From Anniella stebbinsi (taxonomy: Eukaryota; Chordata; Lepidosauria; Squamata; Anniellidae), in NCBI GenBank assembly GCA_029215795.1, contig JARDYH010000002.1:366883570-366947569 (forward strand): a stretch of DNA of 64,000 nt. Direction: 5' to 3'. The translations under genes were made by a program, and so were the position numbers. The notes beneath the pieces are model-generated. The model worked only from the letters and a program-made list of their open reading frames with translations. It was not told the origin of the DNA and made no database searches. Below, one piece after another: positions 34,859 to 46,547 of this stretch. How positions within the stretch are numbered: the first letter of the stretch is position 1; every line of letters starts with the position of its first letter.

Positions 34859-37039
34859 GCCACAGCAGGACCAGAAAGTGCATCCACAGTTGCGACAGAA
34901 GCAGACGGAGAAGAAACAGGTGGCCGAGGGCACAGTGGCCCTCACAGAGCCCTAGAACCCTGGTAGTGCTGGAGGTGGGGGGTGGGATGGGGTGGGGTCA
35001 TACCCTGGCCAATGCCCCCCTCCAACCACCACCACCGCCCTAGAGACCATCCTGTGGGATCCAGATTGCAGGCTTCTCATGGTGTGCTCATGCTGCAGGC
35101 CTGATTCTGTGCAAAACTCCCTTGCCAATCTCTTCCTCACACCAAGGGCTCCCAGGAGTCGGGGCTTCCTTGGCCTGAGACCTGGCAGACACTCAAGGGC
35201 CATGTTCGCTTCGGGAAGCCTCTGTTCCCTGGCCTGGCCAAGCACGGAGTGTGACCTGCCCAGCTCCCCTGAGGCTCATCCATCGATTCACGGGTCACCA
35301 GAGCAGGTCACCGATAAACAGGCGATTCCTGAATAATGTGGGACTAGCAGGCGTTGGACAGAGGCGGGGGGGGGGGGTCACTTTGCGGCCTGTTGGATTC
35401 CATTTGGCTCTCAACAGGATTATCCCCCCGCACACACACCTACTGTTCCCTCCCCTCCCTGCAAGCCTCTTAAAGAACACCTGGAAAGAAAGGACAGAGC
35501 AGGGAACCAGGGAGGCACAGTGTGTGTGTGAAGGGAGCCTGGCCGTCCGCTCTTTCCCCACCAGGCTGCTGCTGCTGCTGCTGCTGCTGCTCCTGGGATT
35601 ATTTCACAGGCAGCAATTAGCTTAGGTAGTTGTAGACAACAATGGTTATCACACACCTCACCCCCTCCCCACATTCGGGCAGAAGTAGACAAAATAGAGG
35701 ACTGTCCTCTGTAAAGTAGGATACCTTCCCCCTCAAAATGCAACATGGATGAGAATAATTCCAATCATATCATCCTGGCTTCTCGGAACTTCCTCCCTCT
35801 AACCTAGTCACTGACCCCTGCCTTGGGAAAAGTGTAATCTGAGCACAGAGGAGCAAAAGCCACACTCAGACCAAAAGCCATACTCACAAGGGTATTTTGC
35901 ATGCTTCTCCCAGGACAGGGTCAGGGGGTCGGAAAAGCCACTGGGAAAGAGAGGCGTGTACTCCAGTTTTAGACGCAGCAGCCAAGCTAGCAATTCCCTT
36001 AATTGATGCATGAGCCCACCGTCAGTCGCAGCTCTGATGAGCAGCAAAGCAGCAGTAGATGCAGTGTGGCGCAGGCATGCACTGCCGCAATGCAGGTAAG
36101 TCCCCACTGGGCCTGGTCAGGGGCACAGGTATGTATGGCTGCAGGTAGGGCCCCTGTGTGGCCCTTCAGTTCTGCTTAGATCAAACCCAGGCATCACGTT
36201 GGTGTGTTAGAACAAAATGCACAGGGATAATGAGAACAAAATAGACCGTCTGTTGAGTCGAAGCTCCTCACGCTTGCGTGTGACACAGAACTGTTTCTCA
36301 TGCCGGATGTCCAAAGAGCAATGGTGTTTTTGAGTGGGGAACCTGTGAGCCTCTTGGTTGCAGAGGGGTGTCACCTAGAAGTGGTAATAGAGGGAGCCGA
36401 TGTAGCACAGCTTTGAAAAGAACTCAGAGTTGCACAGAAGCACGCTGGGCCAGCAGAGCAAATGAAGGGCTGACCTGAGCTGCCGGAAGAGCTTGGCCAG
36501 TCAGGCCCTCTCCCTTGACCTCTGACTTCTGTTCCTGGAAACATCCCAAGGGAGTGTTCTGTGTAACCTGAACAGTTGCATTCTGCATTGGGAACACCAG
36601 TCGGTCCATGTACAAGAGTTACTTACTTTATACTCTCAGCGAATTAAACTCTTCTGCCTGGGCATGCCCAGCTCTCCTGTCATCAGCTGAGCCAGGCTTG
36701 GTTCACCGGTAGTCTTGGCTACAGAGAAAACGATGACTCAGCTTGCGGAGAAGCCAGTGACTCAGCCATGATGCCCAGCTAGCACCCAAGAAAGAGATTC
36801 CACCCCATCTTGCATAGGATTGGCCACATTTAGTGATAATGGTATAACGCGAATGACAAAATCTTTGCTTTCCCGGAGCCCCATCTCAGCCTCAAAGCCT
36901 TCCATGTCCCAGCCCTTCTCTTCCTGTATATTAATATTCACCACTGCTAGAGCCTATGTTGGCATCCAAACATTTTCACAACAGCCCTGAAAGGCAGGTT
37001 TGGCTGAGAGAAAGCTGCTTGCCTCCAGGCCTGCTCATG
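34859..37039. other. Intergenic sequence with a triplet repeat
   Basis: No gene was recognised. A G-run lies at about 35364-35376 and (GCT)9 at 35565-35592. Confidence 0.5.
35565..35592. repeat. (GCT)9 triplet repeat
   Basis: Nine uninterrupted GCT units in non-coding sequence. Confidence 0.95.
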
Positions 37040-37680
37040 GGACACAAGGCTATCAATGGCTACTAGTCATGAGGGCGCTATTTATTTACTGGTTTATTAA
37101 ATTTGTATACTGCCCTACTGGCAAATGCCCTCAGGGTGATTTACAATCATAAAACCAAACAACAACAAAACTAATAATAATAATAATAATAATAAGTATC
37201 AAAATAATACAATATTAAACATTTTTAAAAATATTAAGAACATTGAGGAGCCAGCAGTAAAATTAATAATCAAACAGCCAACTAAAGATTAATGCCTGCA
37301 TGAAGAAGTTCTTAAGCTGGTGTCTAAATGTATACAGTGAAGGCACCAAGCGAGTCTTCCTGGGAAGGGCATTCCACAGACTGGGGGCGCTACAGAGAAG
37401 GCTCTTTCCCTGATAGCCAGTCATCCATCATTGTGGGCAGCTGCACCCAGAGAGGCACCCTGAAGATGACCTTAGCAACCGGGCAGGAACAGATAGACCT
37501 TCAGGTAGACAGCTTCTAAGCCGTTTGGGGCTTTATACTTCCTTCAGGATCATGCCTCTGAATTCCAGTTGCTGAGGGACAACAGCAGGAGTGGGTGATG
37601 GCCTTCATGATTCCTGTTTGTGGGCTTCTCGCTGGGGCAGCTGGTTGGCCCCTGTGGGAACAGGAAGGATGCTGTGCTTT
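37040..37680 (+). mobile_element. CR1-type LINE 3'UTR, split by an L2-type LINE
   Basis: The left piece (about 37047-37080) reads 'caaggctatcaatggctact' plus 'agtcatgagggc'. The right piece (about 37531-37680) continues with 'atgcctctgaattccagttg' and 'gtgggcttctcgctgg'. Together they follow the order of the uninterrupted CR1 3'UTR, so the LINE between them is an insertion. Confidence 0.7.
37081..37530 (-). mobile_element. L2-type LINE nested in CR1
   Basis: On the minus strand the ORF2 C-terminus is recognisable despite frame breaks: a diverged 'EKAFS..PPVCGMPFP' stretch corresponding to the L2 'RAFSVVAPxLWNxLP' motif, then 'LHTFRHQLKNFFMQAL'-like sequence. An AT-rich 3'UTR with (ATT)n (about 37172-37195) and a final 'ggcagtatacaaatttaata' segment follow. 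Confidence 0.75.
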
Positions 37681-38303
37681 GAGCAGGGATTCGAACCTGC
37701 TGTCTCGCCAATCCAAGCGCAGCCCTTTGCCCGTGGGGCACCACTCCTCCTTGTTGAAGAGGAGGTCCAAAATGCAAAGCTCTCCAGCGGTCACCCTCTC
37801 CTTCCAAGCCGTCCATCTCCTGTGGGAGCTCCCTGAAAGATCTCTTTGCTCTGAACTGTCCAGCAAGTTGCAGGTGTTGTGGAGACCACGTGCAGAGGCC
37901 AAGCGGTGGAAATGTGGTGCAAGTGTTTCCTGAGCACGGAGGTTGCGAGCCTCAGGCCAGCATATCGCCAGCTGCTTTCTAATGCTCAGCAAGCCCCATT
38001 CCCAGCCGCCAGCTGTGCAGACAGCCCAGGGTGGAGTCAGAGGGACAGCGCAGGCAGAACCGCCACCCCCAGCAGTGCCTCCGTAGCAAGGGCTCAGCTA
38101 GAATGCTCTGAAAATCCTCACTGCTCAGTCTTGGCAGCTGGCTCAGTCTGCATTGCATGAGCAGAATCCTTTTCGGGAGGATGTTGCAGCAGCCATGGGC
38201 ATTACGAGAAAGAGAGGATCCCAAAGGTGCTCCTGGGGCCATCCAGGTTTCACGAACACAGCAGCTTGGAGTACCAGAGGGCAAAAGGTTTGCAAGAGGT
38301 TAG
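37681..38303. other. Intergenic sequence, no gene seen
   Basis: A word near 37681-37735 resembles a SINE head ('gggattcgaacctgctgtct'), but no SINE body follows. No coding signal was found. Confidence 0.5.
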
Positions 38304-38660
38304 GGCTGCCTCTACAAGAGACATTTAAAGCTCTTTCAAGGTGCATTAAAAAATTTACCTCTACAAGAACGGAGCGCAAATCGGGCGTAGAGGCGCGTTT
38401 TCTCTCCGATTATACGCATTATCGAATGCGCGTTAAATAGCAAGTTTTATTTTGCTCCGGCCGTTAAAGCGCATTTTGCCTATGTGAACAAGCGATTCTC
38501 CGCATTAACTACCTGTAAAGCACATTTGAAACAACCGGTAAGGTCACCTGTTGAGTGCTCAATTACCTCCTGCATACAAGCATTTACGATAAAGCACTTC
38601 AGCGATTATGCGCATAATCGGCTAACCAGGCGTAAAGCCGAATTCTTGTAGATGAGGCCT
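38304..38660. mobile_element. CpG-rich MITE with TGTAGATGAGGCC-type end
   Basis: The segment differs sharply from its surroundings. It is AT-rich yet dense in CpG words such as 'gcgcgt', 'attatgcgcataat' and 'ttatacgcattatcgaatgc'. The right end reads TTCTTGTAGATGAGGCCTT and the left end AGGGCTGCCTCTACAAGAG, an imperfect inverted pair. No clear target duplication was found. I recognise the end sequence from non-autonomous reptile DNA transposons; the superfamily (probably hAT) is inference. Confidence 0.65.
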
Positions 38661-39177
38661 TGGACAGAGTCAACCTTTATTTATCTGCCCCAACACTCCT
38701 GAACCGTTTGAATTGTGAGCATGGAAGCTGTGGAGGTCAATGGGGAGAAAATATAACATGGTCCAGCGCGTGGGGAGTCAAGGGGAGCAATGCCAATTGC
38801 AGCATGTTGACATGGACACCTACACCTGAGCAGAACTTGGGCTCCTCCTGAGAGAGATGCTGCTGCAGCCGGTCGCCACAGAAGCAGCCCTTTTGTGATT
38901 CCTGCCATTATCCCACTGCTAGCAATTAAAAGCGCCTGTCCAAGCTGAAAAGGCTGCCCTGGTCACCATAATTACCAGGCATTTCTTTAAGAGAAATCAA
39001 ATTAACATCTCTGCCGAGTGGAGGAGAATGTTGTGCCTGATGCAGCTCCTTGAACTGTAACAATGGGTGGGGGGAGAATCAATAGGGATGAACCCTGGGC
39101 CCCCTGAAACTGCTGCTTCCTGGATAATTAAGAGCTACTCCTGGGGCTGATGGAGCTGAACCAGAACAAGGAAAGAG

Positions 39178-39207
39178 AGGAGGAGGAGGAGGAGGAGGAG
39201 GAGGAGG
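39178..39207. repeat. (GGA)10 triplet repeat
   Basis: About 30 bp of uninterrupted GGA units on the plus strand. Confidence 0.95.
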
Positions 39208-39457
39208 CACCCTTTACCCTCAGCTGAGACCTCCTTCCCCAAGGAAAGTGGGGGCGACCCATGGGGCCAAACAGAGCAGGTTGAAAGGGAAGCATTTCCT
39301 CCCCAGTTCAGCCAACCTCTGGAGAGGGAAAAGGGGCCGTTTGCTTGGTGATTCCTTTCTCCCCTCTCCAGACTGGCTTCTTGCCTGCACAACGGCATCC
39401 TGCTTTTGCCCCAAAACGTAGCATGGTTTGAGAAAGCAGTGGGCGGAGGCACCTGCA

Positions 39458-40080
39458 AGTCAGTTAGATTACTGCAATGCGCTCTACGTGGGGCTGCCTT
39501 TGAAGATGGTTCAGAAGCTGCAGCTTGTGCAAAATGCAGCAGCCAGATTGATAACAGGAACCAGAAGGTTTGAACATATAAGACCTACTCTGGACCGTTT
39601 CCGAGCCCGATTCAAGGTGCTGGTTTTAACCTATAAAGTCTTACATGGCTTGGGATCATAATACCTTATGGAACGCCTCTCCTGACATGAACCTACCAGT
39701 ACACTACACTCAACATCTATGGTTCTCCTCCGGGTGCCTACTCCGAGGGAAGCTTGGAGGACAGCAACAAGGGAGAGGGCCTTCTCTGTGGTGGCCCCCC
39801 AATTATGGAATGATCTCCCCAATGAGGCCCGCCTAGCGCCAAAACTGTTATCTTTTTGGGACCAGGTCAAAACTTTTCTTTTTCCCAGGCATTTTAACAG
39901 CTTAAGTTGAGGGTTTTAACTGATTTTTTGGCCAGGCGTAAAAGTTTAAAATGTTTTAAATATCAGCTGTTTATGTTTTATATTTTTTAAATTTGGTATA
40001 TCGCTTTTAATTTTTGTAAACTGCCCAGAGAGCTTCGACTATGGGGCTGTATATAAATGTAATGAATACTAATACTAATA
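39458..40080 (+). mobile_element. L2-type LINE, ORF2 C-terminus and 3'UTR
   Basis: Two frame segments give the L2 signature. The first is '[18 protein letters not shown]', then '[20 protein letters not shown]' and '[13 protein letters not shown]' (to 39661). After stop codons near 39657-39695 the second has 'LLRVPTPREAWRTATRERAF' and 'SVVAPQLWNDLPNEARLAPK' (39719-39910). The 3'UTR ends 'ctgcccagagagcttcgact' and an ATACTA repeat. It is 5' truncated and disrupted, hence dead. Confidence 0.9.
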
Positions 40081-40185
40081 CTAATACCAACAACAACAAC
40101 AAACAGGCCAGATTTGGGGGTTAAATTTTTGCCAGGGCCGAGTTTTCTAAGTGAAGCAACACTACAGGCAAGTGCCTCTGGGCAT

Positions 40186-40635
40186 GTAGTAGTAGTAGTA
40201 AACCTTTATTACCGTCAACAGACCAAAGGTACAAAACATCAAATATGAAAACTTTCAAATCATACATTGTCATTGATTTTATACAATAGTTAATATTACA
40301 TTTAAAATATTAGGGTTATTCAGTCAATGAAATCCTTGTACACATTGCCCAATTTAAAAACTTTGCTACTTGTACAGTTGTAGTCTTATCCGAGCCCTGC
40401 AAGAGCAAGACAGTTAATTGGTTTATGGATCTGCCTGGAAGAGTTTGGGTAATGGGCCAAATTAAATCTGCTCGAGCCTGTTTGTAAAAGTTACAAGAGA
40501 GGAGAACATGTGATACTGATTCTGCCTCTATACCATTGCAAGGGCAACATCTGCTATTATGCGGTAGTTTCTTAAATCGGCCCTCAAGTCGTCTAGATGG
40601 CAACGTGTTAAACCTTGACAGGTTTAACGCCATGT
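40186..40635 (-). mobile_element. Non-LTR retrotransposon 3' end with zinc-knuckle-like motif
   Basis: On the minus strand a 105-codon frame (40316-40633) has 'RFNTLPSRRLEGRFKKLP', then a C-x-C-x9-H-x4-C arrangement ('CPCNG...VSHVLLSC') typical of the C-terminal region of some non-LTR ORF2 proteins. It is followed by AT-rich sequence and a (TAC)n tail (40186-40201 on the plus strand as GTA). The clade could not be assigned; it is neither the CR1 nor the L2 type seen elsewhere in the window. Confidence 0.65.
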
Positions 40636-40739
40636 GCAGAATGCCTTTGCCTTTTGAGCGAGTCTACAGAGCCTGTACCCACACGCATTGGAGTCAGAAG
40701 TAAGGACTCCTCTAGGGAAGACTGCTAGGCCGGTTTGGA

Positions 40740-41770
40740 TGGACCCAGCTCTGCTCTTCCGCCCTCCCACGGGGCATAAAGAGCCGGGCCCTCTCCAGAG
40801 GCGTCCCGCCCCCCTCCCCGAGCACCAGGGCTTCGCTGCTGCTGCTGCTGCTTTCCCTCTCGGGGTGGGATCAGCGCTCGGAGCAGCAGCAGCAGCAGCA
40901 GCAGCAGAGCCCAAAAGAGGTGTCCGTGGGGCTGGGCAGAGGGCAACGCCGAAGCGGGAGAGGAAGCAGCCCCTGGAGCGGGAAGAAGGGGAGAGGCGGA
41001 GGATGCCGCCCTCGCCAGCCCCAAGGCAGGGACCCAGCGAGGGCCACGCTTCGGCCCCCGAGCCCTGCGGGGCAAAGGAAGTGCGCGCGCAGCGTTGCAC
41101 TCCGGCTGGGTCCGCGTCCGCCTCCGCGTGTGCATGCGCGCGCGTGCCGAAGTGCGCGTGCGCCCTGGAGAGCAGCCGTGTGCTCCAGCAGGGGCCGCCC
41201 CGTTTCTTGTCTGATCTTATCCGGCACGTGGCTGGTCCGCCCTTTCCCACACTCCGCTCGCTCGGCTGCCAAGCCCCGCGGCTTAGCCTGTCAGCATTAC
41301 CGGGGCGCAGCGGGCAGGCGGTAATTCCCCGAATAAAGAAAACATTTTCAGGTTTGACAAGGCCCGCATTTGCATGTCTGTTTTCTGAGGAATGGCTGTT
41401 TGGGAGGATTAGGGCCCCCCCTTGCCCCCCTTCCCGTTGGAAACATTCTTGGCATAGCTGCACGACAGGCGATCCAGTCCCACAAGGCCCGGGAGTTGCT
41501 GGCGCGGGGGGCTGGCGCGGGCCCCCCTCTCTTCCTGCCCTGAGTACGGGAAGGCGGCTGCGCCAGGAGAGCGCTGCCTTCCGCCTTCATGCTGCTACGG
41601 TGCGCGGCCCTAGCCGTGCTGTGCGATGCGGGGGGCCCTCCCCCCCCCCAGCCGTGCCTCCGGGCCCCCAGCCGTGCCTCCGGGCTCACGCGTCGCGGCA
41701 CTCAGCCCTGAGCACGGCCCCTCTCGGCACCCCGGGCGCCACGTCGAGAGTCCCGGGCTCCTGAACGGCC
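40740..41770. other. CpG-rich island without a recognised gene
   Basis: The largest CpG-dense block outside HES1. It contains (GCT)6 at 40835-40852 and (GCA)9 at 40882-40908, an inverted triplet pair. It also has CGCG-rich sequence (41085-41160) and an AT-richer, repeat-free stretch at about 41290-41400 with a TTTGCAT octamer-like word. Frames of 358 (+) and 279 (-) codons overlap and are low-complexity, so they are composition artefacts. A non-coding-RNA promoter or a distal HES1 regulatory island is plausible. Confidence 0.55.
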
Positions 41771-42189
41771 CCTGTGGCTGTGGACGAGTCGCGGCATCAG
41801 GCTGGAGTGACGGGAGGCAGGAGACGGAGGCGCCCGGGGTGGGGGGCGGGCAAGCCGTTCCAGGGCGCAGTGGACCGCCTGCTGCGCTGGGGAGGAGCCT
41901 CCCCCTCCAAGGTCAGGCTCACAGCTTAGGGTGCTGATTTTGGATGTCCAGCTGGCTGATGGCTTCCTTTCATGCCTTAGGGCCGCTTCTGTTGGGAGAG
42001 GAGCTGTGCCCTTCCCTGGGGAAGGCAGATGGGGCCACAGTCATCATTCATGCAACCAACATCCAGGATTGACTACTGCCATGTGTTCTGTAGGGGGCAG
42101 CCCTTCAACAAGGCTTGGAAATGGCATTTGGTCCACAAATTAGGCATTCAAGTATCTAGCTGGGGGTTTGCTGCATGCTCTTGTCCCGC

Positions 42190-42378
42190 CTTTTCCCCCA
42201 AGGCAGAGTACCTAATCCCCCTCCTCTTCCCCATTTTCATCCTCACAACCACCCTGTGAGGTAGGTTGGGTGGGGAGTCTGTTACTGGCCCAAAGTCACC
42301 CCATGAGCTCCCTGGCTGAGTGGGGATTGAACCCGGGTCTCCCCAGGCCAGTGCTCTAACCACACTGGCTCTTGGAGC
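42190..42378 (-). mobile_element. tRNA-derived SINE (second family)
   Basis: On the minus strand: head 'agagccagtgtggttagagc', box B-like 'gggttcaatcc', then 'ccagggagctcatggggtga' and 'tacctcacagggtggttgtg'. Same family as the plus-strand copy at 17008-17237. Confidence 0.8.
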
Positions 42379-44705
42379 ACTTCCACCTGGCACTGGTCTG
42401 TCCCGTGTTTTTCTGGGCTCAGCTCAAGGTGCCGGAGTTCACTTCTAAAGTTCTAAGTGGTTTAGGGCCTAGAAAGCTGAGCAACTTTCTCCCCATCCTC
42501 CCTGATTATTTTGGACCAGAAGTCCCACCCACCCCTCCTAATTCCATGGAAGTGCTTCACTCTTTTTAGTTGACCTTTCTTGCCACTGTCCTGGATTCGA
42601 ATTAAGAAGAGTGAGGAGACTGCGTCAGGTGGGAATGGTGTGTTCTGAACTCCCTGGCCGTTCTCCATAGTGGGAGGCAGCATGTGCTGGACCCCTAACC
42701 TATCCTGTGGCCTCCAGTGTGGTGAAGGACATGATCCCATCACCAGTGTTGATGTGAGATCCAGCTGCCGATCCAGCTAGTTCCCATCTTGCCTTTTGCC
42801 TCAGGCAGCAAAATACCCTGGACTGAACCCGTCCCCTTTGCATCGATTATGCTGAAGGGATCCAGTGAGGCCATGTGCAATCCAAGAGGAGATTTGCACC
42901 GGGAGCCCTGCCGACATTACAGCCGGTGCTGGGGGCCGTCGATCTCTCTGACTGGCCCGGCAGCGTATGGGGCTGCAGCACCTCCCAGCCTGGCCCTCCC
43001 ATGCTGAGTGCCAGGAGTGGGTCACAAAGAGCCAGCCAGGTGCTGACGAGAAACCTGCCTTGGAAGCCGACACTCTGAGAAAAGCTGGAGGCCGGAGGTC
43101 ACTCTGGGCCCCACCAGGTAGCAGAGCCAGCCGCTTTTTTGGGCCTCCTTCAGCCTTCACACTTGACACTTTGTTTGTAGCCTGATAGCGGGGTGGGGGG
43201 AGGGAGCGGAGCTTAGCACAGAGGGGGGCCCGAGGAATGCCGGGAGTGGGACCTTCTCTGCAGGCACCTGGTTAGTCAGAAGAGGCTCTCTCGAGTCCCC
43301 ACACCTCACCCCCAATCTCCCAATCACCCTGAAAGGATCCTCACAGAGAGCGGGTGGCTCCTCTGAAGTGCTCTGTTGGTTACTGTCCCCCGCAGCACTT
43401 GCAACAATGGGGCAGCGGGTCTAGTGGGGCACTCTGGGGCACCTGCTGTACTGCTGCCAGGCTTGGGGCAGCTCCGCCCATCCCTGTTGCATCTGCCCTC
43501 CCACTGGGGCAAAAGCCGCAGTGGGAGCACAGCTAGCGGGGCACTGAGGAGGGCCCACTTGGCGGGATCTGCAGGGGAGACTGTGGAATTCACCTCTCCT
43601 CCCACTATGCCACCTAAGACGGGGGATACACCCCACCTCATGGGAGGGCTGGCGGTGTAAGGAAACATGGAGGCTGGGACTTGGGCAGTGGAAAGGGGCC
43701 ACCCGCTGTTGGAGAGGCTGTGTATGCCAGACTTGCCCACTGCTTGCGGAGGAGCAGGAGGGCTGGCCTGGTGCAATCCTCATCAGCCCTGGCCACTTTG
43801 CCACAGGTCCCGTTTCGTTTGGAAATGGGCAGGTGAAAGACCCCCCCCCCCGGAGCAGAGGGGGCTTCCTGAAGCACAGGGGTTGGGGTGTGCCGCCATG
43901 CTCAGCAGGGCCTGATTCTCCCAATACCCGGGAAATGCGCAGCAGGGGGAAAGTGCTCCTCACAGAGGAGGCCCAGGCCACAGGGGGCCATCAGAGGCAT
44001 CACAGCAGAAGCTGCCTGTCCACAGAGGCCAAATTTCAGCCCAATCTTTTCCCCACCTGAAACAGAGCAGTGTTGAGGAGTCCTGTTTAACGCAAAGAAG
44101 TACCCAGAGGGTTTCTGGACTCAGCCGCCATGGCGCTCAGGAGCTCACAATGGCAATGGACTGGCGACAGCTGAGGTCTCAGCACACAGTGGCTCCAGAG
44201 CCCCACATACCCCACAACCCTCGGGAATGAAAGAGGGGCAAAAGAGAGAGTGGCGGAGTCCACCAGGGAAAGTCTTGGAATCCTGGGAATCAGCTTTTCC
44301 TCCAGGGAGGGAGGGAGGGAGGGAGGGGGGACTGATACCCTTTTGGTGCAAAAGCCATCCTGCCTCTTCCTTGGCAGGCAAGCAGGTGAGCACTTTAGCT
44401 CTGTTAGCAGAGCCCCAGCGGCTGCTCATCTCCTGGGAAACAGACCCAGCAGCACAGGTCCCAGAGTCATCACTAGCGACCATGCAGGTGGGTGGAGGAG
44501 CCCCTGCTGTTGCCAAGGATGAGAAGCCCCTCCTCTGCCCCTGGCCTAGAAGGATTGGGGATGCCCAGGAAACCAGGGGAGCCATCCAGGAACTCCTGGC
44601 CAGGGGCTCCGGAGGAGAGCTCCCACGCCCAGCATCGCTCAAAGCAGCAAGGAGGCCATGTCTCATTTCTGTGGGAAGGCCGTGCCGCCAGGCCAAGGTA
44701 TTCTG
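42379..44705. other. Intergenic sequence, no gene seen
   Basis: A C-run lies at about 43844-43853 and a (GGGA)n run at about 44306-44329. Frames are open on both strands without domains. Confidence 0.5.
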
Positions 44706-44892
44706 GAACGTAGGGAGCTTCCTTCAGCAGGGTCGGAGCCTTGGTCCGTCCATCTAGCCCAGGACTGTAACACTGACTGGCTGGAAGGGCTGTCCGGGGT
44801 TCCAGGCCGCATTGTTTCCCATCCCTGCCCTGAGATGCTGCCGGGGGTTGAACTGGGAACTCCTGCCTGCAAAGCAGGGGCCTTCCGTAGCA
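44706..44892 (-). mobile_element. tRNA-derived SINE, nearly full length
   Basis: On the minus strand the 'gcaggagttcccagttcaac' head region and the body ('ccagccagtcagtgttacag', 'tgggctagatggacgg') are both present. The segment ends at the 'ggaagctccctacgttcca' tail. Box A is diverged. Confidence 0.75.
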
Positions 44893-46546
44893 TTCACATA
44901 TCCACTCTGCATGGGGGCCAATGCTTCAAGAAGCCTTGCTGTGCCACTCCAACACCTCTGCCCACGTCTGAAGCCGCTCACTGAACCCTCCTGGTTGAAT
45001 GGCAGGGCCAGGGCCAAGGAGGGTCCCAGCGAGGTCTAAAGAGACCCTCCTGCACACATTCAAAGTTAAATTGCGGGGTGGCAGCAGGGGGCGGGGAGGG
45101 GGGACCACAGGACACACCAAGCTATTTATAGAGCAATTGGTGTTACTTTTTAACACTCCTTAATAACTCTAGCAGTGCTATCAGGAGAGGTTAAAAAGTC
45201 ACCACCACTTTGCTTTTTCAATCCACAGGACTGTGCCTTTGATGGGCAGGCAGAATACAATGAGGTATTCAGTAAGCTGGCCAGGCACTTGCCCCGGGGA
45301 GAATCCAAACGTTGATCCATATCAGCACAGCAGTTCTAGCCCTAGCAGAGCAGGCCTTTTGTGAAGCTAATGGGTCCGCCCCAGAACACTTTGCATGACA
45401 ACAGGGAACAATATATTGGTGCTGGGAAATCCACCCCACCCCACCCCCAGCTACTGTCAGGATTGCAGCCACGCTCAGAGGGAACTTGGGTTTCAAGGTG
45501 GCAGAAGGCGGCTGGGGACCCTGCTAATCAAAGTGTGCCAGTGAACCCCGGTGCCACTACAACAGTGGAGCTGAGCGGCCGGCAGGTCTCCACATCTTGG
45601 ACCATGAAGCGCCCCTCCAAAGATGGCTGCCCACCGCCCCCAGAGACTACTTGGGTTGCCTGTGTGATCATGGGTCCCGCCCATGCAGAGACTGTGAGGA
45701 GGGGGACCGAGGGGCCGGGAATGGGGACTGCCCTGGCCCAGGCAGCCACCCCTTCCCCCTGAGCTGTCCCCAAGGAGTGGGACTGCCCCCATCCTCCCTG
45801 CTTCACCCACCTCCACCTCTTCCTTGAAGTTTTCATCCACCCACAAATATTTGCCCTTCCTAAATTCCTCCCTCAGGACTCTTGATGCTCCTGTGTAAAC
45901 CCACACAGACCACATCAGATGCTATCGCTCCATCTCAAATTAATCATTAATGCAAGGGAACAGGAGCAGGTAGGAAGTGAGTTAAGAAGCCAAAGGGTTG
46001 CCAGCGAAAGGTTCACAGCAGTGATGGCACCGGTGGGCCTGCCTGGCCCACTTGCCTCGGAAGGATGCCTCAGGAGGAGCTCTGCCCCAAAGGGCCTCCA
46101 AGGGAGAAGGGGCAGAAGCTTACAGTAAATAAAAACCAGGGGTGGATTGTAAGGTCCACGAACTCACTGGCCTGAACCACGCAGCAGCAGGGGACTCCGA
46201 AGGTCCCATCCTTCATCGATGCCAAAATAAACCCATCACCCTCTTTGTCTTTGGGATACAACTTCCCTGAATGGTGTTGTTATCTTCGGAGGCAGACGGC
46301 CCTAATCTCGTTCTTTCCATGCAACTAGAGCTGAAATGGATGTTGAGAAACTGTATCAAATAAATTGAATTCATTGCAAAAATAATTGTTTGTATGCTCT
46401 AGTTTCGTCTTCTTCATAGTAGTAGTAGTAGGATTTACAAAAGCTATGTTGTTGGATTTAGGTGCATTGCAAGTGGTAGGTAACAAGTACTGCAATTTGC
46501 ACATTAACACCACCCAAACTGTTCTCAAGACTGAAGAGTTCTATGC

Positions 46547-46547
<1 letters not shown>
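44893..46547. other. Intergenic sequence, no gene seen
   Basis: No recognised gene or repeat. A TAG triplet run lies near 46419-46431. Confidence 0.5.

Noticed and set aside
40688..41764. 358-codon plus-strand and 279-codon minus-strand open frames
   Set aside because: They overlap in a CpG-rich block where stop codons are rare. The products are Arg/Pro/Ala/Ser-rich, the triplet repeats add poly-Ala and poly-Gln, and no domain or splice structure is visible.
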